Positions 36,075-44,361 of a stretch of DNA of 64,000 nucleotides are shown piece by piece (positions within the stretch are counted from its first letter, which is position 1; each line of letters opens with the position of its first letter). The notes beneath the pieces were generated by a model. The model was not told the DNA's origin and did no database searches. It worked only from the letters and a program-made list of their open reading frames with translations. The stretch is taken from the NCBI GenBank assembly GCA_965223985.1, contig OZ245030.1, positions 124,001 to 188,000 of the forward strand, read 5' to 3'. The stretch comes from JAPPKS01 sp963667895. GTDB taxonomy: Bacteria > Poribacteria > WGA-4E > PCPOR2b. The translations under genes and the position numbers were made by a program.

Positions 36075-38228
36075 ATGATCCTAAAAGAGGCACCGATTAT
36101 CCGGTGCGACGGAATATTCGACATTATCTTCTACGATATTAAAGGGGAAGTCTTTCCCGAAGACCACCGTTTGGCCTGTCAGGTTGATGTAACCATTCGC
36201 AGTCTAATGAAGGGGTTGGACAAAGTGACATTCGCCTTGCATCCAACGCTAGAAGTTACTCTGGTGAGGGCGGCGGGTGAAACGCTGGCTTTCGATCGGA
36301 ATACCAAAGATATTGACCAACATGGGGACGGAAGCGTCCTGAACATTCATCTAGAACGACCTTTGCAGCATGACGAAGAACTCACAATTACACTCAACTA
36401 TCACGGTGAATTCATCGTTGGCGTGGAATCAGGCTACGACGGATACATCGGCGAAGAGGGCGTCTTCATCAGCCCGCACGCTGGCTGGTATCCATACTGT
36501 GTTTATGCCGCTGTGCCGAATTATTTCCCTGACGTCCCCTACCTCTTGGAGATGCGTGCCCCATCGGGGTGGATGCTGTTTTTATATCCAGGCGATCCGG
36601 AGGTGACAGAACAGAATGGTCAGGTGACTTACCGTTGGGATTCACGCCAGCCGCACCGGCGACCGGGAGCAAATTGGGGAATAACACTCATCGGTGCGAA
36701 GTATCATAAAATTGAGCGGAAAATCGACAACCACAAACTAACGTTCTTCAGCCTTGATAAAGATGGCACTGCCATTGATAAATTCCTCAACCTGTTGAAC
36801 GAATGGTTAGGATGGACGGATAAAATTGGTGACACGGCTTCGGCGCCGCGCCACATCCAATTAGGAGAGACGGCGCACTTTTTCCAACCCAACCGCGCAA
36901 TGCCATACATCACATTTTTCTCGCGACACCTGATAGAGAACTATCCACGAAAATGGTTGACGAAGGAATGGTTTGCGAGAGAAGAGATTCTGCGGCACTG
37001 GGAATCATTATCCGGCGCCAATTTGGCAGGATTATATATGCTCGGGAACCACATCCTTCTCCTGTTTCAGGCGAGTCGAGAGGAGACGCCGGAAGGCTGG
37101 TTGGCAACAGAGCTAGAAATGCTCTTGCGTATGTATTTGAGGTGGCGAATTACGCACCCATGGCTCGGACACAGCGAGCATTTGGCTGGCACCCGAGATC
37201 GTTGGATTTTGTGGATGTGGCATCAGATTATCGGCGATGAAGCGTTTTATCGCGCTCTCGCTCGTCTGAGTACGGGACCTCTGCCACAGGATCGCCCCCT
37301 CACAATGAAAGATTTCTACCAATTGACCAGCGATGAATCCGGTATTCCCTTCGATTGGTTTTGGGAGCAGTGGGTCGAAGGGGTTGGTGCAATGCAGTTT
37401 TGGTTCGAGAAAACGGTCGTCAAGGCGCGCGACGACGGCTATTCTGTAGAGGTATGGCTCAATCAAACAGGTGACTTGTATCAGGTGCCGCTTGTGGTGC
37501 TATTGCGAACCGAAACAGAGGAAATTCGCCGCCGAATCTTTATTCGAGAGCGGATGAATCACCTTGTGTTTCGATGCCACGGGAAGCCTTTGGAATTAGA
37601 AATCGATCCAGAGAGGAAGGTTTTCAAAGCCTCAACGGTGAATAGGTGCAAACCCATCGACCTTGGGTTTTCGATTCCTTTTGGAGAGGAAAGATGGTCA
37701 GAGGTGTTCCGTCACGGAAAACGGCTAGTGATCGCACCATCGGAATTGAGATCTGTTGCTGAAGGGTTGCGACCGTATCTGGAAAAGCGAGCTCGGCATT
37801 CGCCGCAGATTGTCAGTGCCGACCCGAACTTTGATCGAAGCCGGCAGTTTAGGGTTCCTGTGGAAATTCTTACGCCTGACGAAGTCAATGCTGAGATGTT
37901 GAAGGCGCATAATCTGGTTTTGGTTGGAACACCGCAGAATAACCCACTCATTGAAGAATATGCGCTTGACTCGCTTAGCTTTGGCGCGGACCGAATCGTC
38001 GCAGGAGAAATTGTGATTGATAATACCGACCAAGCCTTAATCGCTCTTGGTGAACATCCGATAAACCCAGAACGTTTCTGTTTGCACGTCACGGGCTTAT
38101 CAAACGATGCGATCCAGGAACCACCCGACTTCACCGAGATGCCCGGCGATTTCCTTATCTATCGCAGCGGAAAGGCGTTGAGGGTCGGCTATCAGAAACC
38201 GTACCGGCTGAAGTGTAAGCTGCAATGA
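36075..38228 (+). CDS. M1-family-like protein lacking the HEXXH zinc motif
   Basis: 717 residues. The N-terminal beta domain (CQVDVTIRSLMKGLDKVTF, LTITLNYHGEFIV, EGVFISPHAGWYP) and the C-terminal helical end (MKDFYQLTSDESGIPFDWFW, EQWVEGVGAMQFWF) match peptidase M1 proteins. In the place of HEXXH...E I see FAREEILRHWESLSG, which lacks both zinc histidines and the glutamate. It is therefore probably not a metallopeptidase and may be a scaffold or sensor. The last about 180 residues form an extra domain (RLVIAPSELRSVAEGLRPYL, LVLVGTPQNNPLIEEYA) similar to the NPP-like segments that follow some M1 proteins. AAGGAG precedes ATG 36075. Confidence 0.7.
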   Translation: MILKEAPIIRCDGIFDIIFYDIKGEVFPEDHRLACQVDVTIRSLMKGLDKVTFALHPTLEVTLVRAAGETLAFDRNTKDIDQHGDGSVLNIHLERPLQHDEELTITLNYHGEFIVGVESGYDGYIGEEGVFISPHAGWYPYCVYAAVPNYFPDVPYLLEMRAPSGWMLFLYPGDPEVTEQNGQVTYRWDSRQPHRRPGANWGITLIGAKYHKIERKIDNHKLTFFSLDKDGTAIDKFLNLLNEWLGWTDKIGDTASAPRHIQLGETAHFFQPNRAMPYITFFSRHLIENYPRKWLTKEWFAREEILRHWESLSGANLAGLYMLGNHILLLFQASREETPEGWLATELEMLLRMYLRWRITHPWLGHSEHLAGTRDRWILWMWHQIIGDEAFYRALARLSTGPLPQDRPLTMKDFYQLTSDESGIPFDWFWEQWVEGVGAMQFWFEKTVVKARDDGYSVEVWLNQTGDLYQVPLVVLLRTETEEIRRRIFIRERMNHLVFRCHGKPLELEIDPERKVFKASTVNRCKPIDLGFSIPFGEERWSEVFRHGKRLVIAPSELRSVAEGLRPYLEKRARHSPQIVSADPNFDRSRQFRVPVEILTPDEVNAEMLKAHNLVLVGTPQNNPLIEEYALDSLSFGADRIVAGEIVIDNTDQALIALGEHPINPERFCLHVTGLSNDAIQEPPDFTEMPGDFLIYRSGKALRVGYQKPYRLKCKLQ

Positions 38229-38370
38229 ACAACATAGGTTTCTACAACAATTGGGGACACGGATTTAACAAGTTTGGATTTCATGTGAACTATGGGCTAC
38301 CTTCAATCAGCTAGACACAAAGAACTTACTCCCATCTCTTGGGCAACAATGAATGAGATGTTAGTAAATG

Positions 38371-38470
38371 TAGGTTGGGTTGAGATCGACTGAGCGATTA
38401 GATCAATCGACCCGCTAGGGAGTGAGATAGAAGACTATGGCGATAGTTTTCCCATCACCCAACGCTTCTA
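38371..38470. repeat. TAGGTTGGGTTGA repeat, copy 4
   Basis: TAGGTTGGGTTGAGATC, ACTGAGCGA, GAGATAGAAGAC, GGCGATAGTT and CCCAACGCTTCTA follow the same order as copy 2 at 30849 but without the long tail. It lies in the 400-bp gap after the M1-like gene, which otherwise holds no supported gene. Confidence 0.7.
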
Positions 38471-38628
38471 TGTGGTGTGATACCTCTGCCGATTGTCGTG
38501 ATAGGAACAGCAGTAACCTGTATCTGTCAGCGGGCAACAGCATCGCGGGGCGGCGGGAACCAAGAAAAAGGGATTGAGAAATTCCAATTCGGATGACGCC
38601 AGCTTATTTTGTGAGGGCGGTGTCTCCA

Positions 38629-39396
38629 TCAAACAGTAACATTGCAAGTATCAAAAGCCGTTTTCATTGCTGCGAGGGAATCGCCCTTCGGAGTAAACTC
38701 ATGACCGACATAGAGGCTATACCCGGTTTCCGCAATCGCACGCATGACCCCCGGATAGTAAATCTCCTGCGTATCGTCGAGGTCGTGTCGCCCAGGATTC
38801 CCCGCTGTGTGAAAATGTCCGATATACTCGATGTTGTCCCGGATCGTGCGGATGAGATCGCCCTCCATAATCTGCATGTGGTAGATGTCGTAGAGTAGCT
38901 TAACTCGCGGGGAATTGACACCCTTGCAAACCGAAACGCCCCATGCGGTGTGATCCGACTGATTGTCTGGGTGATTTACTTTGCTGTTGAGCAACTCGAT
39001 GCAAAGGTTGACACCGTTTTCCTCGGCTGTTTTTGTAACCCGCAGCAGCCCCTCTATGGTGTTATCCCGTCCTTCCTTGTCCGACTTCCCCTCTCGGTTG
39101 CCCGATAAACAGATGAGACCGGGGATGTCATTCGCCGCGGCGAGTTCAATATTCGCTAGCAATTCCTGCTCGATTCGATTGTGATTTTCGCGTTTATTCA
39201 GTCCGTCGGGTAGAGATTTGTGTCCAACGATTATGGCAACACGCATTCCATTCTCTCGTACAAAATCCCAGTATTCTTGACTGAGCATCTCGACGGATTT
39301 GTAACCGATTTTTGCAGCCTCGCGAATCACCTGTTCCGGCGGCGCGCCGCCGCTGGTGAAACAGCCAAAAACGATCGATTGGTTGATTGAACCCAT
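38629..39396 (-). CDS. Sugar-phosphate isomerase/hydroxypyruvate isomerase-like TIM barrel
   Basis: 255 residues of the AP-endonuclease-2 (xylose-isomerase-like) barrel. QSIVFGCFTSGGAPPEQVIR opens the barrel. Metal-binding residues lie in LCIELLNSKVNHPDNQSDH, VKLLYDIYHMQIMEGDLI (Asp and His), YIGHFHTAGNPGRHDLDDTQ and LYVGHEFTPKGDSL (Glu). This matches hydroxypyruvate isomerase (Hyi) and close relatives. AGGAG lies 6 nt before the ATG. The substrate is probably a small hydroxy-aldehyde or sugar. It is oriented with the serine hydrolase gene upstream, 100 bp away. Confidence 0.85.
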   Translation of the reverse strand: MGSINQSIVFGCFTSGGAPPEQVIREAAKIGYKSVEMLSQEYWDFVRENGMRVAIIVGHKSLPDGLNKRENHNRIEQELLANIELAAANDIPGLICLSGNREGKSDKEGRDNTIEGLLRVTKTAEENGVNLCIELLNSKVNHPDNQSDHTAWGVSVCKGVNSPRVKLLYDIYHMQIMEGDLIRTIRDNIEYIGHFHTAGNPGRHDLDDTQEIYYPGVMRAIAETGYSLYVGHEFTPKGDSLAAMKTAFDTCNVTV

Positions 39397-39499
39397 TTTT
39401 TCTCCTTTCGGTTACTGAGAAAGTTGCTAACGCTCAGAGAAATTTACGCACAAGCATACGCAACATAACGTTGTAGCTGAGAGAAACCGGATTGCTGGT

Positions 39500-40630
39500 T
39501 TATCTGGCATCCTTCGGAATGACTGCCTCGACGATTGCTCCGATTAATCCCTGCTCATTCCATCCGACCGGTCCCGTTCCAACCCGGGCGACGACCAAAT
39601 CAAGCGACGGTATGACATAGCAATTATTTGCGTTGTAACCCCTCAGAGCAAAGGCGTCCCTCGGCAAGCCCGCCATCATGGGGAGTTTCGGCCAGCTTGT
39701 ACCCTCGCTATTTACCCACCACGTGTAGCCATAGTTAGGGTTCATCGCTTGAGAGGCTTTGGTGGCGAGTTCCATCCACCACGCGGGGATGAGTTGCTGT
39801 TCGTCCCACACCCCGTTGTGGAGCGCGAGATAACCGAAACGCGCCAACTCTCTTGAGGAGATGTATATTCCGCTGTCCCCGTTCGTATGGGGTCCGATGA
39901 AGCCCCGGCCTCCCAGCACATTCCAGCTCGATTCTTCTATGCCAATCGGAGCGAAGACTCGCTCCCGCATAAAATCTCTCATCTCAACACCCATTATATT
40001 AACGAACGCCAAAGACAGATGCTGTAACCCGAGGTCGCTGTATTCCCAATGTGTCCCCGGATTAGCTGCCAACTTATCCGCCCAATAACCGTGCCGATTC
40101 GGACATCTCCCAAGCACGTGTTCGAAGGCACCGTGCCCCCTTCCCATTGGCATGCCGACGCAACCTGATGGATGACCGGCGACTCCTGAGGTCATTGTGA
40201 GCAAATGTCGAATGGTGATTTGCTCCTTGCGTGAATCTGTAAGCGGATACCCGTCGGGGATGAACGGGTAAGCCGGACTATCTAAGTCCACCTTCCGTCC
40301 GTTTGCAAGTTTGTTTTGACGGCTTGCCTCTAAGAGAAGTCCCCACGCCGTGCCTGTGAAGGATTTGGTGCCCGACCAAATGTTGAAGCGGGTAGGGATT
40401 GGGATATTGAATGTGTGAAACTCGCGTACCAAGTAGCCGTGCCTGACGATGACAATGGACCACTGGTCGCCGCCGTAATGAAACGCTTGGCTTTGGAGAA
40501 CGAGGTCGAGCTTTTCGGGATCCATTCCTGCCAAGGTGCGAACCTGATCTGAATCTTCGATAAAACGCCATTCCCCGCTTGACTCCGGCGGCGGGTAGTA
40601 ACGATCAACATCGCGGGAAGGGATTAACAT
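39500..40630 (-). CDS. Serine hydrolase, beta-lactamase/class C esterase type
   Basis: 376 residues. The nucleophile motif SxxK appears as WSGTKSFTGTAWG and the YxN-type base as WEYSDLGLQHLSLAF. Other family text includes ITIRHLLTMTSGVAGHPSG and SSRELARFGYLALHNGVWDE. No signal peptide is seen, so it is likely an intracellular esterase or peptidase rather than a resistance enzyme. GGAGG (40639-40643) lies 8 nt before ATG 40630; the frame extends to ATG 40657, but that start lacks a ribosome binding site. Confidence 0.88.
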   Translation of the reverse strand: MLIPSRDVDRYYPPPESSGEWRFIEDSDQVRTLAGMDPEKLDLVLQSQAFHYGGDQWSIVIVRHGYLVREFHTFNIPIPTRFNIWSGTKSFTGTAWGLLLEASRQNKLANGRKVDLDSPAYPFIPDGYPLTDSRKEQITIRHLLTMTSGVAGHPSGCVGMPMGRGHGAFEHVLGRCPNRHGYWADKLAANPGTHWEYSDLGLQHLSLAFVNIMGVEMRDFMRERVFAPIGIEESSWNVLGGRGFIGPHTNGDSGIYISSRELARFGYLALHNGVWDEQQLIPAWWMELATKASQAMNPNYGYTWWVNSEGTSWPKLPMMAGLPRDAFALRGYNANNCYVIPSLDLVVARVGTGPVGWNEQGLIGAIVEAVIPKDAR

Positions 40631-41268
40631 ACCTGAACCTCCTACTTGATTGAACATCTAAGCTTCCTAGACGATCGATGAAGACTCTAAACCGTCTTCA
40701 ATCCAGTTTGCCGGAGCATGTACTCCTGAGTTAACGCCGAATTGAGGGGTGCTCAGGACTAAGGACACCGATTATATCAGTCGTTTCAATTTGCTGTCAA
40801 CCGTTTTTATAAGGTGAAATTGAGGATTTGTGATTTGATCTCTAGCTCAGTGATATCGTTTGCACGAAGCCTCGGGACGTCAGAATCGGGAGGAGATAAT
40901 AAATCGAATCGTAAATCTTGGATTCTCTGCGAGACAAAAGCATCATCTGAGTGTATTAAGTGCGATAAATAGCGGCTAAACCCGCGGTGCGACTAAGTTT
41001 GTAACGACTTGCCTGTCAAGATTTCAGTTGTGATGCTCGACAGTCGAGACGGAGATTGACCTTGAACCACCAAAAATGTGCGAAGGTGTAGATAATCCGT
41101 CTTACCTAAAATCGACCGAGAAACACCTTAACCGCAGATATTGCCGCCGCTGTATCAGCGTGGCGAACATGTGCAGTTGATAGCTCTTACACTACCTGCG
41201 AGGAACAGATTTGCGAAATACTGATAAGCAAGCAGATTCTGCACAAGGAGGTAGATTTTATATTCATC
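40631..41268. other. Long intergenic stretch, no supported gene
   Basis: About 640 bp between the serine hydrolase and a decayed dehydrogenase. Only short frames without ribosome binding sites occur. AAGGAGG at 41246-41252 belongs to the start of the following remnant. I see no RNA gene or repeat. Confidence 0.45.
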
Positions 41269-41803
41269 TTGGTCACCGGTGCTGCTGGACGCATCGGTTT
41301 CCATTTGACCCGGTCCCTCATTCGAGAGGGCCATCGGGTGCGAGCTTTTGTCCTACCTTGCGACTCTAGAGTTGCCGATATCGCGCTCCCGCAGGTGGAG
41401 TTATGGCCGATTGGAAGATGTCGATGCGCTGACGACAGCTGCGCAGGGCGTAGAAGCGGTGTTTCATCTGGGGGACGCACTCACCTCACGGGGCAATACT
41501 GACGAAGAGTTTTTTGAGTTCAATCTGCGAGGCACTTTCAATCTGCTTATGGCGGTACGTGACCATGCACCGGCGATTCAGCGTTTCGAGTATGCTAGCA
41601 GCGATGCAGTTTACTGGAGCGGATCGACAGCGGGCGCCTTCTATCTGCCTGTGGACGAAGTGCACCACATCCACACTGTCCTAGAGTTCGTTGTGCATCT
41701 GAGCACGCTCATTGGCGGATTGGTTCGCGCCCGTAATGGTTGCATTAGGAGCGCTATTGAAGTGAACAAAACCGTAGGTGGCAAGGGCTTGAGTAGGGAA
41801 TGA
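41269..41803 (+). pseudogene. Frameshifted, truncated NAD-dependent epimerase/dehydratase
   Basis: The first frame carries the Rossmann start LVTGAAGRIGFHLTRSLI, then REGHRVRAFVLPCDS, until about 41400. The second frame continues YGRLEDVDALTTAAQGVEAV, FHLGDALTSRGNTDEEFFEF, NLRGTFNLLMAVRDHAPAIQ and FEYASSDAVYW. After YLPVDEVH the text departs from the family (no YxxxK), so the C-terminal half is missing. It is an extended SDR broken by a frameshift and a 3' loss. Confidence 0.7.
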
Positions 41804-41951
41804 ACATGAACAACATCACCCGTCATCCAGCGAAGGAAACAGATCTAGAACGCACCTTTGAAGTGTTTATCACTCAATAAACGACTTGCATGCGGCCAAT
41901 AATGTTGCAAGATTCAAGAGGAATGGAAGAAGAAACCGCTTGAGCAGCTGA
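41800..41951 (+). pseudogene. GNAT acetyltransferase N-terminal fragment
   Basis: ATG 41800 overlaps the end of the previous remnant. ITRHPAKETDLERTFEVFIT then TAA in one frame, continuing one base over as NDLHAANNVARFKR, matches the start of GNAT N-acetyltransferases of the type that read ATEDD-hxxhhEVF...DLH...N. Only about 45 residues remain. It is a decayed gene fragment. Confidence 0.5.
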
Positions 41952-42221
41952 TTCATTGGCTTGGTGGCTAACGTCCCGCCGATCATTAAAAGTCATTAAG
42001 TATTTAGCGAGGGAACCAGTTCGTTTTAACATGAGCCGATTTTTTTGTTGACTTTCTTCTGGGTGCTGTTATGATAGCAAAAGTTGTAATGTGAATCTGC
42101 ATCATTTTCGAATCTGTTAGACAGTCGAGAGACAGTGCCGATTCCTGTGATGGGCGAGTTTACCGCAAATGGTTAGCTAGGTGCATATGAAGCGATGCCT
42201 CTCCTACAGAGTTTTGAAACC

Positions 42222-43403
42222 ATGGGTCGAAGAACAACAAGAACCGTGTTTACGGCTGCCTTGTGTTTGATAGTGTTTGCAATCACGAACTTGAGTCAAG
42301 CAGATGAAAATAATTCTCACTTGGAGTATGTCAACCGCCTACAACTGGGGTTCATACGGCTGTTCCAGGGAGATAACCCCGGTGCCATAGAGGCGTTTGA
42401 GAAAGCGCTGGAAATCGAACCTAATCACTATGAGATTCACCACTACCTTGGAATGACCTATGCAGATAACGATTTCCGGAATAGGGCGGTGGCGGCTTAC
42501 CGCCAATCTCTGGAACTGATGCCAGATAATGTAGCGGTGTTGTACTCACTTGCAAAGGCATATTACAAACTTGGTGAATGGGCAAAGATGTCGGCGACCC
42601 TTCAACAGAGCATCGCTCGTTCACCGATGGATGCTCGGGGTTATGAGTTGCTTGGAAAAGCCCAAGTCAAGCTACGACAGTTTACCGTGGCGACAAAGAC
42701 GCTAAAGCAGGCCATGGAGTTGAATCCCACGGCGCCGGAAATCTACTATGAACTGGGAACTGCTTATCTCAATCAGAAAAAATTTAAGGAGGCCATCCCG
42801 TACTTCAAAAAAGCCCTCCAATTGGGGCATCGAAGTGCTCAACCGTATCACGGCCTAGGTATAGCCTATTTTCGTATGGGAAAGCGGGAAGAGGGAAAAA
42901 CCCACATGCTTCGATTTCGACAGTTAGATGAAGAATTAGCAGAATTTCACCGACTGTCACGGCTCACACGCGTGGAACCGAACAATATTGAGGGCTGGGC
43001 AGGATTTGGGATGCTGTTGATGCACCAGAAGAACTATGCAAAGGCGGTACCTGTGCTTCAACAATGTATTCAATTGTCACCCGAAAACACTTCCTTCTAT
43101 TTCGGACTTAGCCGAGCTTTACTTAACCTCGGGCAGCCTGAACCAGCACGCAATGCAGTCCGCTATGCCATTCAACTTAAACCGCATGAAGCGATTTTAT
43201 ACGACACACTTGGCAATACCTATGCTATGCAAAACGATATACCTAACGCTATTAAGGCGGTTCTCAAAGCCGTCGAACTCGATCCGGAATTCCCTTACTA
43301 TTATCTCAATCTCGCGAAGCTATACAAACAGATGGGCCAACAAAATCGTGCTGAAGAACACTACCAGTTGTACGAACACTTTAAAAGAAAAACATCACGA
43401 TGA
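42222..43403 (+). CDS. Exported tetratricopeptide-repeat protein
   Basis: 393 residues. The signal peptide MGRRTTRTVFTAALCLIVFA is followed by about nine TPR units, e.g. GAIEAFEKALEIEPNHYEIH, AYRQSLELMPDNVAVLYSLA, AMELNPTAPEIYYELGTAYL, CIQLSPENTSFYFGLSRALL and AVELDPEFPYYYLNLAKLYK. TPRs mediate protein contacts in the periplasm or at the surface. An in-frame ATG at 42195 is possible; I prefer 42222 because the signal peptide starts there. Its TGA overlaps the ATG of the FGE-like gene, and an FG-GAP protein follows, so the three probably act together. Confidence 0.85.
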   Translation: MGRRTTRTVFTAALCLIVFAITNLSQADENNSHLEYVNRLQLGFIRLFQGDNPGAIEAFEKALEIEPNHYEIHHYLGMTYADNDFRNRAVAAYRQSLELMPDNVAVLYSLAKAYYKLGEWAKMSATLQQSIARSPMDARGYELLGKAQVKLRQFTVATKTLKQAMELNPTAPEIYYELGTAYLNQKKFKEAIPYFKKALQLGHRSAQPYHGLGIAYFRMGKREEGKTHMLRFRQLDEELAEFHRLSRLTRVEPNNIEGWAGFGMLLMHQKNYAKAVPVLQQCIQLSPENTSFYFGLSRALLNLGQPEPARNAVRYAIQLKPHEAILYDTLGNTYAMQNDIPNAIKAVLKAVELDPEFPYYYLNLAKLYKQMGQQNRAEEHYQLYEHFKRKTSR

Positions 43404-44236
43404 TGCAAGGTACACAACCGCTTTTACTCAACTTCGGAATCATTCTCATGCTCGCAACGCAATCTCTCGCTGCAGAAGAGAGCGTGAAACACATTCCTGC
43501 CGGCGTATTTACGATGGGAACGGAATCCCGTGGTCCAAACGAAAAACCCGCCCACAAGGTAGAGCTCGATGCCTACTATATCGGTAAATTTGAGGTGACG
43601 AATCAGGAGTATTACCGGTTCTGGCAGGCGACGGGTAAACACACGCCAGAGAGCTTCCCGGGTGACTATGGTATCGGTGCATGGCCCGGGCGGGCACTGA
43701 AGTATCCGGATCATCCCGTAGTCGGGGTTTCCTGGTATGACGCGGTCGCTTATGCTAAATGGGTCGGCATGCGGTTACCTACAGAAGCGGAATGGGAAAA
43801 GGCCGCACGGGGCGGCACCAATCGACGCTGGCCATGGGGCAATTCACTCCACCCTTATGCCAACACGTGGAACGGTGAAGATGGATACGATAACGGTATC
43901 GCACCGGTTGGCAGCTACCCAGAGGGAAAGAGTGACTACGGTGTGATGGACTTGGCTGGCAACGTTTGGGAATGGACAGCCGATTGGTATAGCGATACCT
44001 ATTACCCCACCAGCCCCAAGCGCAATCCCAAGGGGCCAGAGATGGGAAGCTGGCGGGTGATTCGCGGCGGTTCATGGATAGACAATATCAATCTGTGTGA
44101 AACCACGGTTCGACTCCAGTTTTATCCGGGGCTCAGTACTTCCTTCATCGGTTTTCGGCTCGCCCAGACAGCTGAACCCTTCCCTTCCTCGGAGAAATCT
44201 AAGACGCAATCCGTCAACCCCGGCCCCCAAAAATGA
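43400..44236 (+). CDS. Formylglycine-generating-enzyme-like (SUMF1) secreted protein
   Basis: 278 residues. After a signal peptide (GIILMLATQSLAA) comes the FGE-sulfatase domain: HIPAGVFTMGTESRGPNEKP, FEVTNQEYYRFWQATG, HPVVGVSWYDAVAYAKWVGM, LPTEAEWEKAARGGTNRRWP, NVWEWTADWYSDTYY and VIRGGSWIDN. True FGE converts a sulfatase cysteine to formylglycine with a Cys pair near the C-terminus. Here only one cysteine (NINLCETTVRL) is near that region, so it may instead be a non-catalytic member or act on another substrate. No sulfatase gene lies nearby. It is coupled to the TPR gene by an overlap. Confidence 0.88.
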   Translation: MMQGTQPLLLNFGIILMLATQSLAAEESVKHIPAGVFTMGTESRGPNEKPAHKVELDAYYIGKFEVTNQEYYRFWQATGKHTPESFPGDYGIGAWPGRALKYPDHPVVGVSWYDAVAYAKWVGMRLPTEAEWEKAARGGTNRRWPWGNSLHPYANTWNGEDGYDNGIAPVGSYPEGKSDYGVMDLAGNVWEWTADWYSDTYYPTSPKRNPKGPEMGSWRVIRGGSWIDNINLCETTVRLQFYPGLSTSFIGFRLAQTAEPFPSSEKSKTQSVNPGPQK

Positions 44237-44361
44237 AGCCATGAACAGCCTAACTTCATTAGACTTACCTAGTCCACAAATTTTGGGATTTCATAATGCT
44301 TCTATCCTTTTCTTCCTGTACAGACTTAATCTACACCTGGAAATTACAAGTAGTAACCTGC

